In this document: in pieces, positions 35,428 through 43,031 of the stretch
Numbering within the stretch: the first letter of the stretch is position 1
How the letters are laid out: each line of letters begins with the position of its first letter
DNA from: Anaerolineales bacterium UBA2181
GTDB lineage: Bacteria > Chloroflexota > Anaerolineae > Promineifilales > UBA4811
Direction of reading: 5' to 3'
Length of the DNA stretch: 58,201 nt
Assembly: GCA_002328075.1 (NCBI GenBank)
Contig: DCVT01000053.1
Span: 1-58,201 of the forward strand
Made by a program: the position numbers and the translations under genes
Notes under the pieces: model-generated
Seen by the model: the letters and a program-made list of their open reading frames with translations, nothing else
The model's database searches: none
What the model was told of the DNA's origin: nothing

Positions 35428-35536
35428 AGCCGAGCAGTTCCTGGCTATGTTGCGCTTCGCGCCAGCGGGGCGCAGCAAGCTGGAGGAACTGACCGGCCGC
35501 TTGATGGAGGTTCAACATGGTCACTCGGGCTTCTGA
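35417..35536 (+). CDS. Small cassette protein (39 residues), intact copy B
   Basis: ATG 35417 to TGA 35536: MSNEAEQFLAMLRFAPAGRS then KLEELTGRLMEVQHGHSGF. It is amphipathic and helix-prone with no known domain. Its last 20 bases overlap the start of the HTH gene at 35517, whose ribosome-binding site (TGGAGG) lies inside it, so translation is probably coupled. Copies A and C keep the start and 21 of the same codon positions but share a nonsense codon. The conserved frame, in three places, is the evidence that it is a gene. Confidence 0.5.
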   Translation: MSNEAEQFLAMLRFAPAGRSKLEELTGRLMEVQHGHSGF

Positions 35537-35789
35537 TGACAGTGCTTCCGAGATTATAAGGGAAGCACACCTCTCGGTCAGAGCGGCCGCCGCGCACTTT
35601 GGCTACTGTGAGCAGTATCTGCGGCGTCTGCTGCGCGTCGGCCGGCTGGAAGGCGTCAAGGTCGGTCAGGTCTGGCTCATCAGGCTGGCCTCGCTGGAGC
35701 ACCACCTCGGGAGCGGGCAGGCCGCTGACGATTGCCGTTTTGGTCCGCAGGAGATAGCGCTAGGTGCCAGCAAGGAGGTGAGCGCATGA
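35517..35789 (+). CDS. Cassette MerR/excisionase-type HTH protein, intact copy B
   Basis: A 90-residue protein from ATG 35517 (MVTRASDDSASEIIREAHLS). The core VRAAAAHFGYCEQYLRRLLR then VGRLEGVKVGQVWLIRLASL is an HTH_17-type winged helix as in excisionases and MerR N-termini. It overlaps the small ORF upstream and the membrane gene downstream (ATGA at 35786). A DNA-binding protein of this kind in a repeated cassette could direct excision, act as a local repressor, or help partition. No integrase lies in the cassette itself. Confidence 0.7.
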   Translation: MVTRASDDSASEIIREAHLSVRAAAAHFGYCEQYLRRLLRVGRLEGVKVGQVWLIRLASLEHHLGSGQAADDCRFGPQEIALGASKEVSA

Positions 35790-36565
35790 AACGCCCTCCA
35801 AACTGGACCAACCTACTTCTCTGGGCTATCTACCTGGCGCTGCTGGCGGTGTTGCTGCCGCACACGGCCTGGGCCTTCGGCCGCTTCGAATCGCCTTCGG
35901 CCGGTTGGTTGGACGTGCCGTGGGGCCTGATCACTGGCTGGGCGGCCGCCTTTGCCTTTGAGGCTGCCATCGCGGCTCTGACCCACAAACTGGCAAAGCA
36001 CATCGAATCCACCCCGCGTTACACCGCCGGCCGCGTTTGGCTTAGGCGGATATCGTATCAGTATCTCAATGCTTATGCAGGCGGGCTTCTGGTTGCGGTT
36101 GGTGTTTCTGTGCTTGCCAATTTCGGGCATGCGGTAGAGTACGGCCGGGAATTTGCCATATACGGTCAGTACCGAATCCCACCGCTTCTATATTCACTTG
36201 CGTTCGGCGGCATTCTTCCGCTGGTTTCGCTCCTGTTCGCCCGTATTCTGGCTAACACAGTTGAGACCGAAGGTGACGCAAACCCTGAGCTAACCCGATC
36301 GAAGCAGACCATCAGGGAGCTTCAGACAGAGCTGCAGACAACTAGGGCACGCTTAACCGAGGCCGATGCCAGAGCGACTACGGCCGAACAACGCTTTGCC
36401 GCAGCTGGTGACCTTGTCGCTCGGCTCTTTGCCGAGGAGAAACGCCAGCGAATCCTGGCGGCGGCTGAGCGCTGGCCTGAGCTGCCGGCCGCGTCGATTG
36501 CTATAATCGCCAGTTCCTCTCCTGGGTATGTTTCAGAGGTGCTGAAGGGTGGGGACGGCCGGTGA
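35786..36565 (+). CDS. Cassette membrane / coiled-coil / HTH protein, copy B
   Basis: 259 residues, close to identical to the copy at 18246-19028. It has four hydrophobic helices in the first ~155 residues, a coiled coil (TIRELQTELQTTRARLTEAD) and a C-terminal PAASIAIIASSSPGYVSEVL that resembles a helix-turn-helix. The start is ATG 35786 behind AAGGAGGTGAGCGC. Most differences from copy A are silent or conservative, which suggests the protein has been kept under selection in both copies. The family is unknown to me. Confidence 0.62.
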   Translation: MKRPPNWTNLLLWAIYLALLAVLLPHTAWAFGRFESPSAGWLDVPWGLITGWAAAFAFEAAIAALTHKLAKHIESTPRYTAGRVWLRRISYQYLNAYAGGLLVAVGVSVLANFGHAVEYGREFAIYGQYRIPPLLYSLAFGGILPLVSLLFARILANTVETEGDANPELTRSKQTIRELQTELQTTRARLTEADARATTAEQRFAAAGDLVARLFAEEKRQRILAAAERWPELPAASIAIIASSSPGYVSEVLKGGDGR

Positions 36566-36573
36566 CTTTTTTG

Positions 36574-36717
36574 CGCGGCCCTTTGCCGAGGAGAAGCGTC
36601 AGCATGTTCTGATTGCAGCCGAGCGGCGGCCTGAACTGCCCGCACATCCATCGCCTTCGTAAGCCCATCTTCTCCTGGGTATGTATCCGAGGTACAGGAA
36701 GGCCGAGATGGCCGGTG
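36574..36717 (+). repeat. Decayed tandem copy of the 3' end of the cassette membrane gene
   Basis: Just after the stop of copy B, 36574-36717 aligns with 36419-36565. Shared segments include CTTTGCCGAGGAGAA, CTCCTGGGTATGT and GGCCGGTGA. Frame and start are lost. It shows a past direct duplication at the right edge of the cassette. Confidence 0.65.
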
Positions 36718-37018
36718 ACCAGCCTGGGGCGAGGCGGTTGGTGGTCGGGCAGTTGACTTACCTGCATTGAAAACACCGATCCATAAAGATCTTCACGGTC
36801 AACGGATCGGTCACAATAACCTGGTATAACCCCGGGCTGGATTCCTTCGTCGCTAACATATTGCGCGTCTGGCACGCGTGTCACTGTTCTCCCGCGATTT
36901 GGTGGCTGACAATCGGAGAAGCCACCGCACAGCACCGGATTGCTCGAAACTCGACGTTATGTTAAAATCCCATTGCGGTCAAGGCGTGGGCTAGCAGGCC
37001 GCACTGGCTTGGCTGTTC
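36718..37018. other. Spacer before the second defence module
   Basis: No gene seen. The composition becomes AT-richer toward the end, where the candidate promoter at 36940-36968 lies. Confidence 0.4.
36940..36968 (+). promoter_or_regulatory. Candidate promoter of the second defence module
   Basis: TTGCTC (36940-36945), 17-base spacer, TAAAAT (36963-36968, five of six). The first gene of the cluster starts at 37019, about 45 bases after the expected start of transcription. Confidence 0.35.
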
Positions 37019-38197
37019 ATGCCCGGCAAACGAATAGTTACCCTTTCCAGGGGATGTATTGAAGCTTTCGGGGCCAAAACGGTGACCGAATTTCGTGACC
37101 TTTCGTTGACCGAACAGAACGAACAGCATGTTCGGGATTACTTTGAGAAACGCCCGGGCTGGACAGTTGCCAAACTCGATACGGGAAAACGCCGGGCTGC
37201 GGACTTTCGTGTCTGTGATGGCAGCGACTGTTTCCTTTGTGAGGTCAAGACAGTCAAGTCAGCAAGAGCCAACTACCCTTTCACATCCCTGGATTTTTAC
37301 CGCGACCAGCGCCTGAAGCGCCGCGCTGAGATCGAACGATCGAAACGCATAGCACCTGACAGATGTATACTGATGCCCAGGGACGAGTACGAATTCCTGT
37401 ACGGGGATGAAACCGAGTTCGATGAGAGTCATCGTTGGCTGAGTCGACACACGCAGAAGTACTTTGTCAAATTCGCGCAAGGAATGCGCCAGCATTTCAC
37501 AGGGTCCCGAGTGGGGCATCTTCCGTACCGCCTGAGGTTGGACAGTGACGATTTGTACGTCCCCGATGAGGAGGGTAAAGCGGAGTTTTTTGGATGGCTT
37601 GAGGGCGCGATCGAGGCAATTGACACAGGAACCCCGGGCTGGCAATGGGGGATGGTGGGGCATCCATTCTCGTGCGTTCCCCGGTATTCGGCTTTCTATC
37701 GGTTTCCTGTTCTTGCTCACAACATCAATCTACAAGCGAGGTATCAACTCCTCTTAGAGGGTCCTTTTGAATCTGGCGGCCTGGAAATCCATGTCCACTT
37801 TTACGGCTGTCTGAATCTGGATGCGATAACCTCCAGTGTACTGAAGGGACTGCAGCAGCTCGAAAGCTCTGCTCTGCGAGAGGAAAACCGGAGGATACCA
37901 CGCATCATTGCCTTGGCTCTGGACTCCCCCATCGGTTTTGAGGACGATCAACTTATTTCACATGTCAAATGGCTTCTCCATGAGCATTCCGACCTGAGCG
38001 CAACAGCGATTATGCGCTGGACGCCAAACGGGACTCCCCCTCCACTAGAGATCGGCATCGAAGACTGGGCAAAGTTCATCATTGAGACGCCTGTTGTGGT
38101 GACTTTCACCGTATTGCATAACCCGGATCTAGACAGCGTTGATCCGTTGCCCTGGTCGGTGTTCGATGAAGAACATGCAAATCAGATATCGGGGTGA
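37019..38197 (+). CDS. PD-(D/E)XK-like nuclease, putative
   Basis: A 392-residue protein. Near the N-terminus the segment KRRAADFRVCDGSDCFLCEV followed by KTVKSARANY contains D-(x)n-ExK, the catalytic signature of restriction-type nucleases; an upstream Glu in LTEQNEQHVRDYFEKRPGW would complete the site. The remaining ~270 residues are not recognised. Base composition is lower in GC than the following helicase gene, suggesting a separate origin. As the first gene before a SNF2 helicase and a DNA methylase it may be a restriction subunit of that module. The nuclease call rests on this motif alone. Confidence 0.55.
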   Translation: MPGKRIVTLSRGCIEAFGAKTVTEFRDLSLTEQNEQHVRDYFEKRPGWTVAKLDTGKRRAADFRVCDGSDCFLCEVKTVKSARANYPFTSLDFYRDQRLKRRAEIERSKRIAPDRCILMPRDEYEFLYGDETEFDESHRWLSRHTQKYFVKFAQGMRQHFTGSRVGHLPYRLRLDSDDLYVPDEEGKAEFFGWLEGAIEAIDTGTPGWQWGMVGHPFSCVPRYSAFYRFPVLAHNINLQARYQLLLEGPFESGGLEIHVHFYGCLNLDAITSSVLKGLQQLESSALREENRRIPRIIALALDSPIGFEDDQLISHVKWLLHEHSDLSATAIMRWTPNGTPPPLEIGIEDWAKFIIETPVVVTFTVLHNPDLDSVDPLPWSVFDEEHANQISG

Positions 38198-38281
38198 TCG
38201 CCGCGGAGATGGGTGTGCAAGGCCAGATCTCCTGAGGTCAGCAGGCGTCCAACAAGAGGATTCGTCACATCGGGGGAAGTG

Positions 38282-41200
38282 ATGGCACGACTTGAGGATC
38301 TCAAAACAGGTAGCAGGGTAAAGGGCATTATCCCAGGTCAGAGCGTCACCGTCGTTGGCGTGAACTGGCACGGCAGCACGGCGGTCGAGCTGTTCTACAA
38401 GCGACCCGATGGTCAGCCGGGGACCCAACTTCTCTTCCGCCAGGATGAAGGCAGCCTGGGAATCGTCGAGGCGCAAACTACCTGGCGCTTTGACGCCGAT
38501 GGAGAGCTTTTCCGGCTGGTGGCGGAGGCCTACCGCATCCACCTGGCTCACCTGTTTGATCCCGTCTTGGCGGTTCACACCTCGCTGATCGAACCGCTGC
38601 CGCATCAGATCACGGGGGTGTATGGCGACATGCTCCCACGGCAACCGCTCCGTTACCTACTGGCGGACGATCCTGGCGCCGGAAAGACGATCATGGCGGG
38701 GTTGCTCATCAAGGAGCTGATGATCCGGGGCGATGTGCGGCGCTGCCTGATCTGCGTGCCGGGGAACCTGGCAGACCAGTGGCAGGATGAGCTTTGGTTC
38801 AAGTTCCAACTCCGTTTCGAGATCTTTACCCGGGAAACCTACGAGAGCTCGGTGTGCGGTAATCCCTTCCTGGAGAAGGACCTGGTGATCATCCGGCTGG
38901 ACCAGGTTGCGCGGGACGATGGGCTCAAGGATAGGCTGCGCCAGACCGACTGGGATCTGATCGTGGTGGACGAAGCGCACAAGATGTCGGCCCACTATTG
39001 GGGCAACGACCTGACGGAGACCAAGCGCTACAAGCTGGGCGAACTCCTGCGGGACGTCACGCGCCACCTTCTGCTCTTGACTGCCACGCCCCACAACGGC
39101 AAGGAGGAGGATTTCCAACTCTTCTTGAAACTGATCGACCAGGACCGCTTCGAGGGTCGGTTCCGCGAGGGAGTGCACCACGTGGACGTGACCGACATCA
39201 TGCGGCGCATGAGCAAGGAGGACCTGCGGCGGTTCGACGGCCGGCCGCTTTTCCCGGAGCGCCGTGCATATACCGTCAGCTACCCCCTCTCGCAACCAGA
39301 GCAGCAGCTTTACGACGCAGTCACCGACTACGTCCGCACCGAGTTCAACCGCGCTGACCAGTTGGCAGACGACAAGCGGCGGGGAAATGTCGGGTTTGCG
39401 CTCACGATCCTGCAACGCCGATTGGCCTCATCACCGGAAGCGATCTACCAGTCGCTGGGGCGGCGGCGGCAGCGGCTACAGAAGCGGCTGGCAGAGACCC
39501 GTGCCGGGCAGCAGGCATCGGCGCGGGACCTCCCGACCTACGAGCCGGAGTACCTGGATGATCTGGACGACGCCCCGGCCGAAGAGGTGGAAGAGATCGA
39601 AGAGCAGATCATGGACGGCGCCACGGCCGCGCTGACGATCGCAGAGCTGGAAGCCGAGATCGAGACCCTGACCGGGCTGGAGGCGACTGCCTATCGGGTA
39701 CGGCAGCGAGGGACCGACCGCAAGTGGGAACAGTTGGCGACGATCATCCAAGACGACGAGCGGATGGTGGACGGGTATGGGCAACGCCGCAAGCTGGTCA
39801 TCTTTACCGAGCACCGCGACACGCTCAACTATCTGTGGGAGCGTATCGGCACGCTATTTGGGCGGCAGGAGATGATGGTCCGCATTCACGGGGGCGTGCC
39901 ACGGGAAGAACGGCGGGCAATCGAGGACCGCTTTCGCAACGATCCAGAAGTCTACTTTCTGGTGGCGACCGATGCAGCCGGCGAGGGCATCAACCTGCAG
40001 CGGGCTCACCTGATGGTGAACTATGACCTGCCCTGGAACCCCAACCGGCTGGAGCAACGGTTCGGCCGCATCCACCGCATCGGGCAGACCGAGGTCTGTC
40101 ACCTCTGGAACCTGGTAGCCGGAGAGACCCGCGAGGGGTACGTGTATGCTCGGCTATTGCTGAAACTGGAGGCCGAGAGTGCGGCGTTGGAGGGCCGGGT
40201 ATTTGACGTGCTGGGGGTGCTCTTTGAGCAGACGCCGCTGCGCAAGCTACTGGTGGAAGCGATTCGCTACGGTGACCAAACGGAGGTTCGGGCGCGGCTG
40301 GAGCAGGTGGTGGACAATGCGGTGGACCGAGAACGGGTGCGGGAGTTGCTGGAGAGCCGGTCGCTGGTAACGGACAGCCTGGATGTCAGCCAGATCCTGC
40401 GCATCCGGGAGGAGATGGAGCGATATGCGGCCCGGCGGCTGCAGCCACACTATATCCGGTCGTTCTTTGTACAGGCATTCGAGAGCCTCGGGGGGACGAT
40501 GCGGGAGCGCGAGCCCGGCCGGTATCGCATCAGCCACGTCCCCGCCCGGATTCGGCAGCGGGCGCGAGAGCGGGGCACAACGGTGCCAGTGTGGGATCAG
40601 TACGACCGGGTCTGCTTTGACAAGGAGCTGATGGGCCAGGTCGGGCGGCCGCAGGCGGACTTTCTCTGCCCGGGCCATCCGTTGTTGGACACGGTGGTGG
40701 ATCTGGTGCTGGACAGGCACCAAGAGGTGCTGCGCTCGGGGGCGGTGTTGGTGGACGCAACCGACCCGGGCACCGAGCCCCGGTTTCTCTGTTTCCTGCA
40801 GCAGGACATTCGGGATGCGCAGATGGGCGTGACCGGCGAGAAGCAGCTGGTCTCTCGCGAGGTGCATTTCGTCGAGATCGGCCGGGATGGACAGGCCAGG
40901 GCGGGGGGCTGTGCGCCGTACCTGGATTACCGGCCGGCAACGGCCGACGAGCTGGCCCAGGTGAGCGGGAAGCTGCCGGTTGGATGGTGGGGCGGCGAGG
41001 AGCTGGAGCACCAGGTGATGGCGTTTGCGGTGGAACATCTGGCCCCGCGTCATTTGCAGCAGGTGCGGGAGCGCCGCGAGACGCTGATTGACAAGACCCT
41101 GGCGGCGGTGCAGGAGCGGCTGACCAAGGAGATCAACTACTGGGACCGGCGGGCGGCCGAGCTGCGGCAGCTGGAAAAGACGGGCAGAGTTAATCAGCGG

Positions 41201-41758
41201 CTGAATGCCGCGTTGGCGCAGCAGCGAGCCGACGAGTTGGCAGCCCGCCTGGAGCGGCGCAAGGAGGGGCTGGCGCTGGAGCGGCAGCTCTCTGCCAGCC
41301 CCCCGGTGGCTGTGGGCGGGGCGCTGGTAGTGCCCATCGGGCTGCTGTTGGGATCCCATACCCCGCCGGAGTTGATGGACCGCCGCGTGACCGAGGAGAT
41401 CGCCATGCAGGCGGTGATGCACGCCGAGACGGCGTTGGGCAACCACCCGCGCGACGTGAGCGGGGAGAACCGCGGTTACGACATCGAAAGCTTCGATCCC
41501 CGGACCGGCCGGCTGCGATTCATCGAGGTCAAGGGGCGGCGAGCCGGGGCAGAGACGGTCACGGTGACGCGGAATGAGATTCTGACCGGCATCAACAGCG
41601 CGGAGCAGTACACACTGGCTCTGGTCGAAATCGAAGACGGGCATGCGCTTCCAGCCCGGTATGTACGGCACCCCTTCGGCAGGGAACCGGATTTCGGTGT
41701 CACCAGCGTCAATTATCGAGTGGCGGACCTCCATTCCAAAAGCGGTCCACCACAGTGA
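38282..41758 (+). CDS. SNF2-family helicase with C-terminal DUF3883 nuclease-like domain
   Basis: A 1158-residue protein starting at ATG 38282 (MARLEDLKTGSRVKGIIPGQ) behind GGGGAAG. SF2 motifs: DDPGAGKTIMAGLLIKEL (I, about residues 128-145), VVDEAHKM (II), LLLTATPHNG (III), then the C-lobe VATDAAGEGINLQRAHLMVN and LPWNPNRLEQRFGRIHRIGQ. The end has RGYDIESFDPRTGRLRFIEV-KG, a DUF3883 domain with a degenerate PD-(D/E)XK look. Helicases of this build occur with DUF1156 methylases and DUF499 ATPases in phage-defence neighbourhoods and resemble the SNF2 subunit of DISARM. Role: translocation on foreign DNA within the module. Confidence 0.8.
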   Translation: MARLEDLKTGSRVKGIIPGQSVTVVGVNWHGSTAVELFYKRPDGQPGTQLLFRQDEGSLGIVEAQTTWRFDADGELFRLVAEAYRIHLAHLFDPVLAVHTSLIEPLPHQITGVYGDMLPRQPLRYLLADDPGAGKTIMAGLLIKELMIRGDVRRCLICVPGNLADQWQDELWFKFQLRFEIFTRETYESSVCGNPFLEKDLVIIRLDQVARDDGLKDRLRQTDWDLIVVDEAHKMSAHYWGNDLTETKRYKLGELLRDVTRHLLLLTATPHNGKEEDFQLFLKLIDQDRFEGRFREGVHHVDVTDIMRRMSKEDLRRFDGRPLFPERRAYTVSYPLSQPEQQLYDAVTDYVRTEFNRADQLADDKRRGNVGFALTILQRRLASSPEAIYQSLGRRRQRLQKRLAETRAGQQASARDLPTYEPEYLDDLDDAPAEEVEEIEEQIMDGATAALTIAELEAEIETLTGLEATAYRVRQRGTDRKWEQLATIIQDDERMVDGYGQRRKLVIFTEHRDTLNYLWERIGTLFGRQEMMVRIHGGVPREERRAIEDRFRNDPEVYFLVATDAAGEGINLQRAHLMVNYDLPWNPNRLEQRFGRIHRIGQTEVCHLWNLVAGETREGYVYARLLLKLEAESAALEGRVFDVLGVLFEQTPLRKLLVEAIRYGDQTEVRARLEQVVDNAVDRERVRELLESRSLVTDSLDVSQILRIREEMERYAARRLQPHYIRSFFVQAFESLGGTMREREPGRYRISHVPARIRQRARERGTTVPVWDQYDRVCFDKELMGQVGRPQADFLCPGHPLLDTVVDLVLDRHQEVLRSGAVLVDATDPGTEPRFLCFLQQDIRDAQMGVTGEKQLVSREVHFVEIGRDGQARAGGCAPYLDYRPATADELAQVSGKLPVGWWGGEELEHQVMAFAVEHLAPRHLQQVRERRETLIDKTLAAVQERLTKEINYWDRRAAELRQLEKTGRVNQRLNAALAQQRADELAARLERRKEGLALERQLSASPPVAVGGALVVPIGLLLGSHTPPELMDRRVTEEIAMQAVMHAETALGNHPRDVSGENRGYDIESFDPRTGRLRFIEVKGRRAGAETVTVTRNEILTGINSAEQYTLALVEIEDGHALPARYVRHPFGREPDFGVTSVNYRVADLHSKSGPPQ

Positions 41759-41804
41759 ACGCGCACGGCTTGAATGCCTTTCCGAAAAACACGGAGGACG
41801 ACAC

Positions 41805-43031
41805 GTGATCGAAGTGCGTTTCAGGACAGTCAATATCGAGACCACCGAGCACGGAACCTTGCACCTTCGCGGTGATTTTTCTCTTGCGACCGTGATGCAT
41901 CTTGAGGAAATCATCGACAGAGTTGACCATCGGGAATTTGCGGTACAGGCCATCAGCTGCCTACTCTGGTCTCCACAGGTCGGCGAGGAAGAGGTCCGTT
42001 CCTGGCCAGACGAGCTTCTGGCGTCTGTCGTGCGGACCTGGTCCCGTCGTAAGGAAGGCACTCCATGGGCATTGCCGGACGACGAACTCCCGTTCCCAGC
42101 GTTCCTTGATGCCTGTCGCGATTACGTGGCGGATTTTGAACGCCGAGTCCGAGACACTCTGCAGTCGTTCGGCCGCCAAATGGAGGATCTGCACACACGA
42201 CTCGGCAATATGGCCCACACGGTGAACATTGTGCAGACTACGCTCCGGTCGGTCACTGAAGCTGTTGTTGAACCCCTGAGGAACTTCCAGACAGCCGTCG
42301 CCCAGTCAACACCAGTGAGCATTCCCTTTCGATTGGGCACGTTATTCGAGGGCTTTCCCGATGTCACGAAGATCGTTCAGCTACACCGCGCCTACCTGGA
42401 AACAAACCAACTACTCGATCAGAGTGGATACCCGTTTCTGGCGCCTGTGATGCCCGATTTGTTTGCCGAACTGACCGATGTGCGCAGAATCCCCCCACGG
42501 GTTCAGAGTGCCGTCGTCACAAAGCGACTCCGGTCCATTACGTGCTCGTCGAGTTTCGAGACTGAATTGCATGACAACTGCCGGAGGTCTTCCGTTTTGG
42601 CACCGCGCTGGAGGATACTGGAAAAGGCTCTGCGGGCGCACCGAAACCGGGATTATGAGTTGTCGATACCAGCCTCTCTCACCCAGGTAGAAGGCATCTT
42701 CACAGATGCCTTGGTACTCAGAAACCTTGTGGTCCTGGTCAACGAGACTCCGTGTGAGCGTGATCCGACTGGGCAACCTAGATTGGATAAACATGGCTCT
42801 CCAATCCGTTTACACGGTCTGGGTCAGAAAGTACGCAGCTCTGACCTACGAAATGAGCATGTCTTGAGCGTGATATCTGAGTTTCTCGTGGCGTCATTAA
42901 TTCCCGAGCGAAACGGTATCCTTCACGGCAGCGATGTGACGTATGCGAGAGCAAGGCTTTCCGTTCAATCGATACTGTTGATTTACGCGTTGGTCACGGA
43001 GTTGGCGTACATAGAAGGTGAGGAACGATGA
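41805..43031 (+). CDS. Unknown protein with HEPN-like RNGILHG motif
   Basis: A 408-residue protein. I chose GTG 41805, about ten bases after GGAGG; the upstream extension overlaps the helicase gene. The middle has a coiled coil (VRDTLQSFGRQMEDLHTRLG, MAHTVNIVQTTLRSVTEAVV). The C-terminal ~110 residues are helical and contain IPERNGILHG (Arg369, His374). This R-x4-H followed by Gly is the HEPN motif that marks many RNases in defence systems. GC content is visibly lower than in its neighbours, so it may have been inserted between helicase and methylase. It overlaps the methylase start by four bases (ATGA), so it is translated together with it. Confidence 0.55.
   Translation: MIEVRFRTVNIETTEHGTLHLRGDFSLATVMHLEEIIDRVDHREFAVQAISCLLWSPQVGEEEVRSWPDELLASVVRTWSRRKEGTPWALPDDELPFPAFLDACRDYVADFERRVRDTLQSFGRQMEDLHTRLGNMAHTVNIVQTTLRSVTEAVVEPLRNFQTAVAQSTPVSIPFRLGTLFEGFPDVTKIVQLHRAYLETNQLLDQSGYPFLAPVMPDLFAELTDVRRIPPRVQSAVVTKRLRSITCSSSFETELHDNCRRSSVLAPRWRILEKALRAHRNRDYELSIPASLTQVEGIFTDALVLRNLVVLVNETPCERDPTGQPRLDKHGSPIRLHGLGQKVRSSDLRNEHVLSVISEFLVASLIPERNGILHGSDVTYARARLSVQSILLIYALVTELAYIEGEER

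Noticed and set aside
40247..42061. 604-codon minus-strand frame across the SNF2 helicase
   Set aside because: Antisense shadow without domains; the plus frame has all helicase motifs.
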